Source: DASQLQ01 sp035629935
GTDB taxonomy: Bacteria; Actinomycetota; CADDZG01; WHSQ01
Length of the DNA stretch: 13,599 bases
Assembly (NCBI GenBank): GCA_035629935.1
Contig: DASQLQ010000165.1
Span: 1 to 13,599, forward strand
Direction of reading: 5' to 3'
Position 1 is the stretch's first letter, and the number at the start of each line of letters is the position of its first letter. Made by a program: the position numbers and the translations under genes. Shown piece by piece: positions 1 through 6,626 of the stretch. The notes beneath the pieces are model-generated. The model searched no databases, was not told the DNA's origin, and saw only the letters and a program-made list of their open reading frames with translations.

Positions 1-484
1 CCTTGTACAGGAACTCGAAGGTGTCGATCCACACCGGCGGAGGCTTCTTGGGCTCCATCTGATCGAGCTGCTCCAGCATCATCTCAAGCGTTTGTTCCTG
101 GGTGATCCCGGCTTCCTTCGCCCACTCGGGGATATCACGCCCCTCGTGGAAGTAATGCTGGTGCGACTCCGCGACGATCTTCTTAAAACCTTCCTTGCCA
201 CCGGGGGTGCCCCACATCATGAACGGGGCGTTGTTCACGAGCGTCTCGATCTGGCTCTCCTCACTGATGAGACGACAGAACGCGTCGTTCATGTAGTTGT
301 GGATCATGTGTTTCCCGTAGATGGGCTCGTACGGGGGTTCGAAGAGGAACTTCAGCATCTCCTCCGACACCCACACGAGGTTCCAGTCGGCGTCCATGAG
401 GAGCGCGCCAAAGCCGGTGGCATCTATCTGCTCGGCGATCCGCGCAAAGCGCGGGTCGTCAAGATGCAATGGCTTCAAGGACAT
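1..484 (-). CDS. PAS-like sensor protein, N-terminal part; possibly an adenylate/guanylate cyclase (runs off left edge)
   Basis: This open frame has no stop from an ATG at 482-484 to the window edge, giving 161 residues of a longer protein. Residues about 10-45 contain ATGFGALLMDADWNLVWVSE, which resembles the opening of a PAS-type sensor fold. Further on are NNAPFMMWGTPGGKEGF and an acidic, proline-rich stretch ending PPPVWIDTFEFLYK. From memory, this arrangement matches the N-terminal sensory region of actinobacterial class III adenylate/guanylate cyclases, but no cyclase catalytic domain lies inside the window, so that identity is inference. The chosen start overlaps the end of yebC by 26 bases and has only a weak Shine-Dalgarno sequence (AAGTGA). 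A TTG six bases downstream is an alternative. The frame continues the pdxS-pdxT-yebC direction and may be read from the same transcript. There is no signal peptide or membrane segment in the visible part, so it is probably cytoplasmic. Confidence 0.6.
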   Translation of the reverse strand, partial: MSLKPLHLDDPRFARIAEQIDATGFGALLMDADWNLVWVSEEMLKFLFEPPYEPIYGKHMIHNYMNDAFCRLISEESQIETLVNNAPFMMWGTPGGKEGFKKIVAESHQHYFHEGRDIPEWAKEAGITQEQTLEMMLEQLDQMEPKKPPPVWIDTFEFLYK

Positions 485-1208
485 CGTCACTTATGTCGAA
501 GTTGGCGTACACCTCTTGCACATCGTCCAATTCTTCCAGAGCATCGATCAGATTCAAGAGTTTCTTGGCGTCCGAACCTTCCAGGGCAACGGTCGACTTG
601 GGCACCTGAGTGAGCTCGCTGGACTCGATCTCGATGCCGGCCCCCCCGAGAGCATCTCGAACGGCTTTGAGTGCATCCGTCGGAGTGATGACCTCGATGG
701 ATTCTTCCGATCCACGAACGTCCTCGGCCCCCGCATCGGCAGCGATCATGAACACTTCGTCTTCATCGATGGACCCCTTCGGCACGATCAAGACGCCTTT
801 CGGCTCGAACATCCACGAGACGGCGCCGGGTTCGGCCATCTTTCCACCATGGCTGTTGAAGTTGCTGCGTACGTCCTGAGCCGTGCGATTGCGGTTGCCG
901 GTTAGACAACTGACGAGCACTGCCACTCCCCCGGCGCCGTAACCCTCGTATGACACCTCTTCGTAGGTCTCTCCCTCGAGTTCTCCAGTGCCGCGCTTGA
1001 TCGCACGTTCGATGTTGTCGTTGGTGACGTTGGAGCCTTTGGCCTTCTGAACGGCCGTGGCGAGGCTGGGGTTCGAATCGATGTCGCCACCGCCTTCTCT
1101 CGCCGCTACCTCGACGCCGCGGAGCAATTTCGCCCACACCTTGGAGCGCGCCGCGTCTGCAGCACCCTTCTTTCGCTTGATCGTCGACCATTTGCTGTGT
1201 CCGGACAT
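459..1208 (-). CDS. yebC: YebC/PmpR family protein (TACO1 type)
   Basis: The 249-residue product has the usual length of the family and its diagnostic N-terminus, MSGHSKWSTIKRKKGAADA. This is followed by the conserved KAKGSNVTNDNIERAIKRGTG region and the GYGAGGVAVLV and SNFNSHGGKMAEPGAVSWMF blocks. The family was first described as transcriptional regulators (PmpR). More recent work on YebC and mitochondrial TACO1 points to a role in translation on the ribosome, particularly through proline-rich stretches. Which role applies here cannot be told from the sequence. The ATG lies 2 bases after the pdxT stop, with GGGGAT about 10 bases upstream as a plausible ribosome binding site, so it is almost certainly co-transcribed with pdxST. 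The pdxS-pdxT-yebC order is common in actinobacteria, where ruvC often follows. Here a PAS-like gene follows instead. The protein is cytoplasmic and looks intact. Confidence 0.97.
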   Translation of the reverse strand: MSGHSKWSTIKRKKGAADAARSKVWAKLLRGVEVAAREGGGDIDSNPSLATAVQKAKGSNVTNDNIERAIKRGTGELEGETYEEVSYEGYGAGGVAVLVSCLTGNRNRTAQDVRSNFNSHGGKMAEPGAVSWMFEPKGVLIVPKGSIDEDEVFMIAADAGAEDVRGSEESIEVITPTDALKAVRDALGGAGIEIESSELTQVPKSTVALEGSDAKKLLNLIDALEELDDVQEVYANFDISDDVLEAIAS

Positions 1209-1210
1209 AG

Positions 1211-1777
1211 CTAGATCATCCCCACGAACAGTTCGTGGATACGGGGGTCATCGGTCATCTCGGGGTGGAACGTGGACGCCAGGAGGCGGCCCTGACGGAC
1301 GAGTACCGGTCTGCCATCCCAAGTAGCGAGCACCTCTACATCATCCCCCACACGCTCGATGATCGGCGCCCTGATGAACACTGCTCGGAAATCCTCGTTG
1401 AACCCCTCGACGGCAAGATCCGACTCGAACGATTCGATCTGACGGCCGTAAGCGTTGCGCTTCACCGAGATGTCCAGCACGGAGAAGCGATGCGGGGCGT
1501 CTTCACGTCCGATCACCTCCGTTGCCATGAGGATCGCGCCGGCGCACGTGCCGTAGAGAGGCATCCCTTCGCGGGCACGTTCCACCAGGGCGTCCAGCAA
1601 GCCGAAACGATCCAGCAGCTTTCCGATCGTCGTCGATTCGCCGCCGGGAACGATCAATGCATCCACGCTCTCGAACTGATCGGCGTGTTTGACGTGGACC
1701 GGGGTGGCTCCCACGGTTTCGAGAGCGCGCGCGTGCTCCCTAACGTCGCCTTGTAGAGCGAGGACCCCTACTTTCAT
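1211..1777 (-). CDS. pdxT: Pyridoxal 5'-phosphate synthase glutaminase subunit PdxT
   Basis: This class I glutamine amidotransferase hydrolyses glutamine and passes ammonia to PdxS for pyridoxal 5'-phosphate (vitamin B6) synthesis by the DXP-independent route. The 188-residue product is normal length. The catalytic triad is visible: nucleophile Cys78 in PLYGTCAGAI, and His171 with Glu173 in STFHPEM. The family motif PGGEST is at residues 45-49 or so, and the N-terminus MKVGVLALQGDV is typical. The ATG directly abuts the pdxS stop (TAAATG, no spacer) and has no clear Shine-Dalgarno sequence, so translation is probably coupled to pdxS. This suits subunits that assemble into a 12+12 cytoplasmic complex. 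All key residues are present and nothing suggests degradation. Confidence 0.97.
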   Translation of the reverse strand: MKVGVLALQGDVREHARALETVGATPVHVKHADQFESVDALIVPGGESTTIGKLLDRFGLLDALVERAREGMPLYGTCAGAILMATEVIGREDAPHRFSVLDISVKRNAYGRQIESFESDLAVEGFNEDFRAVFIRAPIIERVGDDVEVLATWDGRPVLVRQGRLLASTFHPEMTDDPRIHELFVGMI

Positions 1778-2674
1778 TTACCAACCGCGGGTGGCGAGGC
1801 GCTCCTGGTCGGACAGGTCGCCGACATTGATGCCAACCATCGCTTCGCCCAAACCGCGCGAGACCTTCGCGACCATCTCCGGCTCGTTGAAGTACGTGGT
1901 GGCTTCGACGATCGCTCGTGCTCTGGTCGCCGGGTCTCCGGACTTGAAGATGCCGGAGCCCACGAAGACGCCGTCCGCGCCAAGTTGCATCATCAGTGCG
2001 GCATCCGCCGGGGTTGCGATCCCACCGGCGGTGAACAACACCACGGGGAACCGACCGGACTCTGCGATCTCGCGCACGAGCTCGTACGGAGCGCGCAGCT
2101 CCTTGGCTTCGGCCATGAGCTCCTCGGAGCCCAGGGATGCCAGACGCTTGATGCCCGACGTGATCGCACGCATATGGCGCACGGCTTCGACCACGTTTCC
2201 CGTTCCGGCTTCGCCCTTCGAGCGGATCATCGCGGCCCCCTCGCCCAACCGGCGCAAGCCTTCGCCCAGGTTGGTCGCGCCGCACACGAAAGGAACCTCG
2301 AACTTCCATTTGTCGACGTGATGTGCCTCGTCGGCAGGGGTTAGCACCTCGGATTCGTCGATGTAATCGACACCGAGGGACTGCAAGACCTGAGCCTCCG
2401 CGAAGTGGCCGATCCGGCACTTGGCCATCACCGGGATCGACACGGTCTCCATGATCTCGGTGATCTTCTCGGGGTCGGACATGCGCGCTACGCCGCCTTC
2501 GGACCGGATGTCGGCGGGGACGCGTTCTAGCGCCATCACCGCGACGGCGCCGGCCTCCTCTGCGATCTTCGCCTGTTCCGCGGTCGTGACGTCCATGATC
2601 ACGCCGCCCTTGAGCATCTCGGCGAGTCCTCGCTTTACGCGGGCGCCACCGGTGGCACGGGAGATGTCGGCCAT
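1778..2674 (-). CDS. pdxS: Pyridoxal 5'-phosphate synthase lyase subunit PdxS
   Basis: PdxS condenses ribose 5-phosphate, glyceraldehyde 3-phosphate and PdxT-supplied ammonia into pyridoxal 5'-phosphate on a TIM-barrel scaffold. From the ATG at 2674 the product has 298 residues. Matching the Bacillus subtilis active site (Asp24, Lys81, Lys149), the sequence shows Asp28 in GVIMDV, Lys85 in VMAKCRIGH and Lys153 in RSKGEAGTGN, all offset by the same four residues. The start at 2674 is favoured over an in-frame ATG 14 codons upstream because AAAGGAG sits 5 bases before it and the protein then begins MADISRATGG. The gene follows the DUF3048 pair after 70 bases that contain a strong GC hairpin, so pdxS may begin its own transcription unit. 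It is followed directly by pdxT. The enzyme is cytoplasmic. Confidence 0.98.
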   Translation of the reverse strand: MADISRATGGARVKRGLAEMLKGGVIMDVTTAEQAKIAEEAGAVAVMALERVPADIRSEGGVARMSDPEKITEIMETVSIPVMAKCRIGHFAEAQVLQSLGVDYIDESEVLTPADEAHHVDKWKFEVPFVCGATNLGEGLRRLGEGAAMIRSKGEAGTGNVVEAVRHMRAITSGIKRLASLGSEELMAEAKELRAPYELVREIAESGRFPVVLFTAGGIATPADAALMMQLGADGVFVGSGIFKSGDPATRARAIVEATTYFNEPEMVAKVSRGLGEAMVGINVGDLSDQERLATRGW

Positions 2675-2691
2675 GTCAGCTCCTTTGCGCG
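2675..2691 (-). promoter_or_regulatory. Strong Shine-Dalgarno site fixing the pdxS start
   Basis: On the minus strand AAAGGAG lies 5 bases before the ATG at 2674. It is the clearest ribosome binding site in the window. It decides the pdxS start in favour of the 298-residue form, not the longer in-frame ATG at 2716. Confidence 0.75.
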
Positions 2692-2723
2692 GGGCCGAAG
2701 TGCTTTCGAAGGGCAATCCTACC

Positions 2724-2745
2724 GGGCGGGGCCATGCCCCCGCCC
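2724..2745 (-). terminator. GC-rich hairpin at the end of the second DUF3048 gene (possible terminator or attenuator)
   Basis: Read on the minus strand, GGGCGGGG and CCCCGCCC form a perfect 8-bp stem with a 6-base loop (GCATGG). The first stem base is the last base of the DUF3048 stop codon. No U tract follows (next bases GGTAGGATTGCC), so it is not a textbook intrinsic terminator. In a high-GC actinobacterium it could still slow or stop transcription, protect a 3' end, or separate the DUF3048 pair from pdxS. The remaining gap to pdxS shows TAGGAT as a possible -10 element but no convincing -35. Confidence 0.4.
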
Positions 2746-3794
2746 TACTTGAAGCTGAACGACCCCTTCACGGAACCCTTCTTCGAGGGCACCAACTCGA
2801 TCCAGATGGACCCGGGCTTGAACACGAAGGGCTGACCATCTTTGGTCGTGAATACAGCCTCGTTCCCCTCCTTCTCGATGGTCCAGATGCCTTTCTGGAA
2901 CTTGCCGTCGCGGAAGAGCACCGCTTTCCCTTTGCCCATCAGGCTGATGTCCGGAGACGGGTTACCGGCACTGTCGACGATCTTCGGGGAGTTGTTGACC
3001 TCGACTTCTTGGATCAAGAGGTTCGGGGTCGAGATCTGTCCGCCGGTCGCGCTTTGGAATGGAGCACCAGCCTCGAACCGTTGCCAGGAGTCTTTCTTCC
3101 AGCGGTACTCGATAGCGTTCGACGAGGTGAAGTGGATAGTCACTCGTCGGGCCTTCTTCGCCGTCTCCGGCAGTTCGCCGAACTGGAAGAGGTCGGTGCG
3201 GGGGCCGCGCGCCTTCTTGGAGGGAGGCAACTTCCTGATCTTCGACGTGTCTCCAAAGAGGTTGTGAAGCTCGAGCACCCCCGGGGGCACCCGGTACAAC
3301 GAGCCGCCACCGTCGTTCTCCTGTAGGGCGATCATGCGTTGTCGGTTCAACTCGCGTTCGACGATCGAGTTGCCGCCGGAGAAGGCCAGCACGCGCGTGT
3401 AGGGCTTTGCGATCTTGGGGTCGTCGAAACGGGCGCTCCGGACGGGGCCCGCCATCTTGGAATCCTCGCAATGGAAGATCGCCATGAAGCGCGTGATGCC
3501 GCCTTCAACGATCTCTTCGTAGACGACGTCTGCCTCTTCCAACCCGCTTTGGGGCCGCGCGTCGGGCGAATTCTCGATCTTCACTGCGATGGCGGCCCGC
3601 GATACGTCGACTTTCTTGGGGATGTCTTCGCCGGTTAGTGGACACACCGGATCCGGCGTGGGAGTGGGAGGCGGCGCGGCTGCCGGAAGGGTCGGCTCGT
3701 CTCGGCCGCTGAACAAGCCGACTGCCACAAGCACGACGGCGAGCAGAACGATGCCACCGCCGATCAGATATTTCCGGTGAGGCAAACGGGGCAT
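2745..3794 (-). CDS. Membrane-anchored DUF3048 (YerB-like) protein, second of a tandem pair
   Basis: This 349-residue product has a short basic N-terminus, one membrane segment at about residues 9-29, and a proline-rich spacer (35-50). An extracytoplasmic DUF3048 domain follows. Recognisable blocks are AAIAVKIENSPDARPQSGLE (67-86), YEEIVEGGITRFMAIFH (92-108), AGPVRSAR (115-122), a FRDGKFQKGIW region (295-304) and FKPGSIWIELVP (325-336). DUF3048 is the domain of Bacillus YerB; its biochemical role is not established, so no reaction is assigned. Cys51 (PVCPLTG) and Cys109 (FHCED) lie outside the membrane and may form a disulfide. The protein is clearly paralogous to the upstream gene and of identical length. 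The ATG lies 12 bases after that gene's stop without an obvious Shine-Dalgarno sequence, so translation is probably coupled. It could be a cell-wall or envelope protein; that is inference from topology only. Confidence 0.88.
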   Translation of the reverse strand: MPRLPHRKYLIGGGIVLLAVVLVAVGLFSGRDEPTLPAAAPPPTPTPDPVCPLTGEDIPKKVDVSRAAIAVKIENSPDARPQSGLEEADVVYEEIVEGGITRFMAIFHCEDSKMAGPVRSARFDDPKIAKPYTRVLAFSGGNSIVERELNRQRMIALQENDGGGSLYRVPPGVLELHNLFGDTSKIRKLPPSKKARGPRTDLFQFGELPETAKKARRVTIHFTSSNAIEYRWKKDSWQRFEAGAPFQSATGGQISTPNLLIQEVEVNNSPKIVDSAGNPSPDISLMGKGKAVLFRDGKFQKGIWTIEKEGNEAVFTTKDGQPFVFKPGSIWIELVPSKKGSVKGSFSFK

Positions 3795-3806
3795 ACGGAC
3801 GGGTGC

Positions 3807-4856
3807 CTACTTCCGGGAAGTCGAGAACGATCCGGTGACTTCCCCTTCATCGCCCGGAAGCAGTTCGATCCAGATCGAGCCCGGGGCGAAGACCATCTCC
3901 TCGCCGTCTTTCGTCTCGAAACGAACGGGTTCGCCCACACTGTCCCTCGTCCACGTGCCTTTCACAACCGATCCGTCGCGGAACAAAAACGCTCTGCCGG
4001 ACCCGACTTCGTCGGCGATCTCGAGGGACGGATTCCCCGCCACATCCCGGATCGTGGCCGACAGATTGACGACGTGCTCTTCGATCAGAACGTTGTCGAC
4101 GACGAGCTGATCGCCGGTCTCGGTCATGAACGGCTCGTCCGCCTCGAAACGTAGCCAACCGTCGTCGGACCAGTCGTAGCGGATCGTGTTCACCGGGTTG
4201 AAGTTGATCGATACGGATTTGGCATTTTTCGCCTTACCCGTCAGTTCGCCGAATGCGAAAGTGTCGTCCGGTGGCGGGTCGTCGAACTGTTTCTGTCCCA
4301 GCTTCCTGAGAACCTTGGTATCCGCATAGAGGGTGTGCTCGCTGCTGATTCCTGGGCGCTCGACGCGGGTCAGTCCCCCGGCGGCGGCGGCCTCGTCCTC
4401 GTCTAGACGGACGACCTCAGCCTCTTCGAGCGCCCTCAGAACGGGTGCGTTCTGTCCCGAGTAAGCAAGGATGCGCGTGATCGCGCCCATGATGGCCGGG
4501 TCCACGATTCGCGCGCTACGAACAGGGCCCGCTTTGGCCGAGTCGGTGCAGTGATAGACGGCCATGAAACGAGTCACACCGCCCTCGACGAGCTCTTCGT
4601 AGACGATCTCGGCGTCCTCGAGCCCCGACAACGGATAGGCGATGGCCGCGTTCTCGATCTTGACCGCCACCGCAGGTCGGTCGATCAGGTTCTCCTTCTC
4701 GGGCTCGACTCCGGAGAGCGGACATTCGGATGGCGCAACTATGTCCTCGATGATCGGGATGCCGCCGGGTCTGTCACGGAGAAGGAAGAAAGCTCCCGCA
4801 GTTAGCACGAGGATGCCTCCCACTGCTCCGAGCGCAATCTTGGTTCTGGTGGGCAC
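3807..4856 (-). CDS. Membrane-anchored DUF3048 (YerB-like) protein, first of a tandem pair
   Basis: The 349-residue product has a single membrane anchor at about residues 8-26 and an extracytoplasmic DUF3048 domain. Conserved blocks are RPAVAVKIENA (60-70), YEELVEGGVTRFMAVYH (86-102), AGPVRSARIVDP (109-120), AFLFRDGSVVKGTW (289-302) and FAPGSIWIELLP (323-334). Cys45 (SECPLSG) and Cys103 (YHCTD) occupy the same places as the cysteines of the neighbouring paralogue, with the same 58-residue spacing. The start is GTG at 4856, supported by AAAGGAA ending about 9 bases upstream. It has an acidic insertion (LDEDEAAAAG, 151-160) where its partner carries a glycine-rich stretch. The gene lies 148 bases after the M48-like gene and probably starts a new transcript with its paralogue. 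Function is unknown. Confidence 0.88.
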   Translation of the reverse strand: MPTRTKIALGAVGGILVLTAGAFFLLRDRPGGIPIIEDIVAPSECPLSGVEPEKENLIDRPAVAVKIENAAIAYPLSGLEDAEIVYEELVEGGVTRFMAVYHCTDSAKAGPVRSARIVDPAIMGAITRILAYSGQNAPVLRALEEAEVVRLDEDEAAAAGGLTRVERPGISSEHTLYADTKVLRKLGQKQFDDPPPDDTFAFGELTGKAKNAKSVSINFNPVNTIRYDWSDDGWLRFEADEPFMTETGDQLVVDNVLIEEHVVNLSATIRDVAGNPSLEIADEVGSGRAFLFRDGSVVKGTWTRDSVGEPVRFETKDGEEMVFAPGSIWIELLPGDEGEVTGSFSTSRK

Positions 4857-5004
4857 GACGCGATTCCTTTCTGCTGCAGATCTGTTGGGGCATCCCCCGC
4901 GTGGTCACTTTCTGAAACCTGCCGGGACGCGAAAACGCGCCCGCTTCGGCGCTGAGTCAAGCTATCACGGTGGTCCCGTTCGGCCCGGTTTTCGCGGCCT
5001 TCGG
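4857..5004 (-). other. 148-base intergenic region between the M48-like gene and the DUF3048 pair
   Basis: This is the longest non-coding gap in the window. It holds a weak terminator-like hairpin (4932-4952), a 9-bp inverted repeat with distant arms (4928-4936 and 4988-4996), and an isolated TTGACT (4955-4960, minus strand) without a matching -10 element at normal spacing. It also holds the AAAGGAA ribosome binding site for the first DUF3048 gene. No convincing small gene or promoter is seen. Confidence 0.5.
4932..4952 (-). terminator. Weak intrinsic-terminator candidate downstream of the M48-like gene
   Basis: On the minus strand GCGCC and GGCGC form a 5-bp stem with a 6-base loop (GAAGCG), followed by GTTTTC. 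The U tract is short and the stem small, but the position 52 bases after the M48-like stop and before the DUF3048 pair fits the end of the padR-ABC transcription unit. It lies inside the loop of the larger inverted repeat 4928-4996. Confidence 0.35.
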
Positions 5005-5712
5005 TTAGAGATCGTGCAGAGCAGCGATCCGCTCTGTCGGGGGGCGATGTGAGGGGCCATGAGCGACGAACCACAGCACCCCGGACGAATCCTCGACCGG
5101 CTTGGCCTTCCCGATCGCGGAAGCCAAGGCGGGTGGATAACGCGTCAGGGCTGCTGCATGGATGTCGTCCTCGAAACCAACCTTCGGAGCAAATCTGCTC
5201 CCCAGTCGTCCCAACATGGCGGCGAGATATGCGAAGAAGAGATGGCCCGAATTCAGTCGGACAAGAGAGTGTGCAGCGACGGCCTCTTGTTCCGTACGCG
5301 TAAACGTGTCGAGCAACGATCTGCTGACGACGATCGATGGACCCCGTCTTAGAACGAACGCGTTCGGTCCGACTTTTTCGGTAACGCGAAGTTTCGGCAT
5401 CGGCACGCCATGCCGATCGGCCAGGCCATGCACGATGTTCGTGAAGCGGGGGTCGTCGAGGGGCTCGGCCGACACGTAAGCCAGCATCCTTCGTTCGACG
5501 CTCCCCCACAAGATTGCATTGACGATGACGAAGATGGATACGGCGATGGCGAGTGCCGCTAGATCGAAACCTCCCGGAAGCGACACCAGAGCGCCGAGGA
5601 GCACCCAAGGGCCGATCAAACCGGCGAACAGTTTGAGTCGCTTCGACCACGAGTAACGGACCGGTCCTGCTTCCCAGTCGGGCAGAGGCTTCACCGGCGC
5701 CTGGGTCGCCAT
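5005..5712 (-). CDS. Membrane-bound M48 (HtpX-like) homologue with a lost zinc-protease motif
   Basis: From the ATG at 5712 the product has 235 residues. There are two membrane segments at about 28-46 and 51-72, then an M48-type domain: a MLAYVSAEPLDDPRF...GLADRHGVPMPKLRV lead-in (76-110), GPNAFVLRRGPSIVVSRSLLD (115-134), FEDDIHAAALTRYPPALASAI (180-200) and SHRPPTERIAAL (221-232). In active members the segment after EQEAVAAH reads HExxH. Here it is His148-Ser-Leu-Val-Arg152, so the catalytic glutamate and the second zinc-binding histidine are missing. Glu181 aligns with the usual third ligand. It therefore looks like a catalytically dead relative that may bind or regulate. The ATG overlaps the lipoprotein stop by one base (TGATG), which decides the start over longer in-frame options and implies coupled translation. 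The rest of the domain is intact, so this is not a decaying pseudogene. Confidence 0.82.
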   Translation of the reverse strand: MATQAPVKPLPDWEAGPVRYSWSKRLKLFAGLIGPWVLLGALVSLPGGFDLAALAIAVSIFVIVNAILWGSVERRMLAYVSAEPLDDPRFTNIVHGLADRHGVPMPKLRVTEKVGPNAFVLRRGPSIVVSRSLLDTFTRTEQEAVAAHSLVRLNSGHLFFAYLAAMLGRLGSRFAPKVGFEDDIHAAALTRYPPALASAIGKAKPVEDSSGVLWFVAHGPSHRPPTERIAALHDL

Positions 5713-6626
5713 CAGTAGCCCGGCCCGGACGTCAGCACGGTTTGGAACTCGGTGTTGTAGCGCCCGAAGGCACTCTTCACGTTCAGGCTGCCGTCGGTCT
5801 TGATCGGTGTCTTGGTCTCGGGGTCGAACCACACGGTTACGACCGACCTGCCGTCGAACTGGCCCCGGAAAGTCGTGTCTGTTTCGATGCGGAACGCCCG
5901 CACGCTGCGGCCGTTAACCGAGATGTTCTCGACATCTCCCACCGAGATCGAGTAATCGCCCGACGTCTTGTCTTTCCAACTCCCCGACCACTTCATCCCG
6001 GCCTCTAGTGGGAACCGCATCGCCTCGACGGGCGGGTCGGGGTGGTAGCTATCGGAGAATTCGAACCCCTCGTACTCGAAATGGGTGAACACATCCGTTA
6101 TCAGGGTCTTTCTCGGCGTGAACCTGAACGTTGTTCGAGCAACGCGACTGTTCGATGCGCGCACCTCGCTGACGACCGTGGCCTGGGTGTCGGACCGCTT
6201 CTTGTATCTCACCTTCACCGACTGCTCAGCCGGAAGGTCCTCGCGCTCGCACGTTGTCGTGCAGAACTCCTCGAACCCGGATTGGTCGTACGTGTAGGTG
6301 CCGGCGGCCGGGTACGCAACCTCGCTGCTCGCCGGGTCGTCGTCCTCCTCGTCGCCACCCCCGTGCTGCTTGGATCCCTGAGACGGTGCACCGTCGCCCG
6401 AGCTCGCTTGATCTGAACCCACGTCCTCCTTGGAGTCACCGGGCTTGTGAGCCCGTGACTCGTCCTTCTTACCCTCGCGCTTCTCTTGCGCTTCCTGCTT
6501 CTCGTCTTGAGTCGCCGGGGTGGCACCCTCGTTTTGGACGGCGGTCTCGGGCTCGCTGCTGCACGCAGCAGCCAGCACCAGCGACATCGTCAGGGCGATC
6601 AAGCGGATCCTCATCGGCTCATTCAT
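5712..6626 (-). CDS. Predicted lipoprotein with charged linker, partner of the ABC transporter
   Basis: The product (304 residues from the ATG at 6626) begins with two arginines and a hydrophobic segment ending VLAAAC, a lipobox-like signal that would lipidate Cys22 and hold the protein on the outer face of the membrane. Residues about 23-103 are a low-complexity, highly charged linker rich in E, D, K, G, S and Q. The C-terminal 200 residues look like a folded, beta-rich domain, beginning YPAAGTYTYDQSGFEEFC and containing a close cysteine pair (Cys122, Cys126). I do not recognise the family. The start overlaps the end of the permease gene by 8 bases; a second ATG at 6614, giving MRIRLIALTM, is equally possible. 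The gene is followed by the M48-like gene with a 1-base overlap. Context suggests an extracytoplasmic accessory or substrate-handling protein for the ABC transporter, which is inference. Confidence 0.8.
   Translation of the reverse strand: MNEPMRIRLIALTMSLVLAAACSSEPETAVQNEGATPATQDEKQEAQEKREGKKDESRAHKPGDSKEDVGSDQASSGDGAPSQGSKQHGGGDEEDDDPASSEVAYPAAGTYTYDQSGFEEFCTTTCEREDLPAEQSVKVRYKKRSDTQATVVSEVRASNSRVARTTFRFTPRKTLITDVFTHFEYEGFEFSDSYHPDPPVEAMRFPLEAGMKWSGSWKDKTSGDYSISVGDVENISVNGRSVRAFRIETDTTFRGQFDGRSVVTVWFDPETKTPIKTDGSLNVKSAFGRYNTEFQTVLTSGPGY

Noticed and set aside
92..905. Plus-strand open frames opposite the PAS-like gene and yebC
   Set aside because: They lie antisense to a convincing yebC and a conserved-looking sensor frame, and their translations resemble no family.
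1740..2420. 226-codon minus-strand frame inside pdxS
   Set aside because: It is a shadow of pdxS in another frame, rich in R, G and P, with no recognisable domain.
4932..4960. TTGACT at 4955-4960 as a promoter for the DUF3048 pair
   Set aside because: At 16-18 base spacing the downstream hexamers are CGTTTT-like, with no TAnnnT -10 element, so I do not call a promoter.
4802..5650. 282-codon minus-strand open frame across the M48-like gene and the intergenic region
   Set aside because: Its translation is arginine-rich and low in conserved features. It overlaps the M48-homologous frame and runs into the start of the DUF3048 gene, as expected of a shadow frame in high-GC DNA.
5005..5712. The M48-like gene as a pseudogene
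   Set aside because: The frame is open throughout, translation is coupled to the lipoprotein, and landmarks on both sides of the lost motif are kept. Selective loss of catalytic residues fits a pseudo-enzyme better than gene decay.
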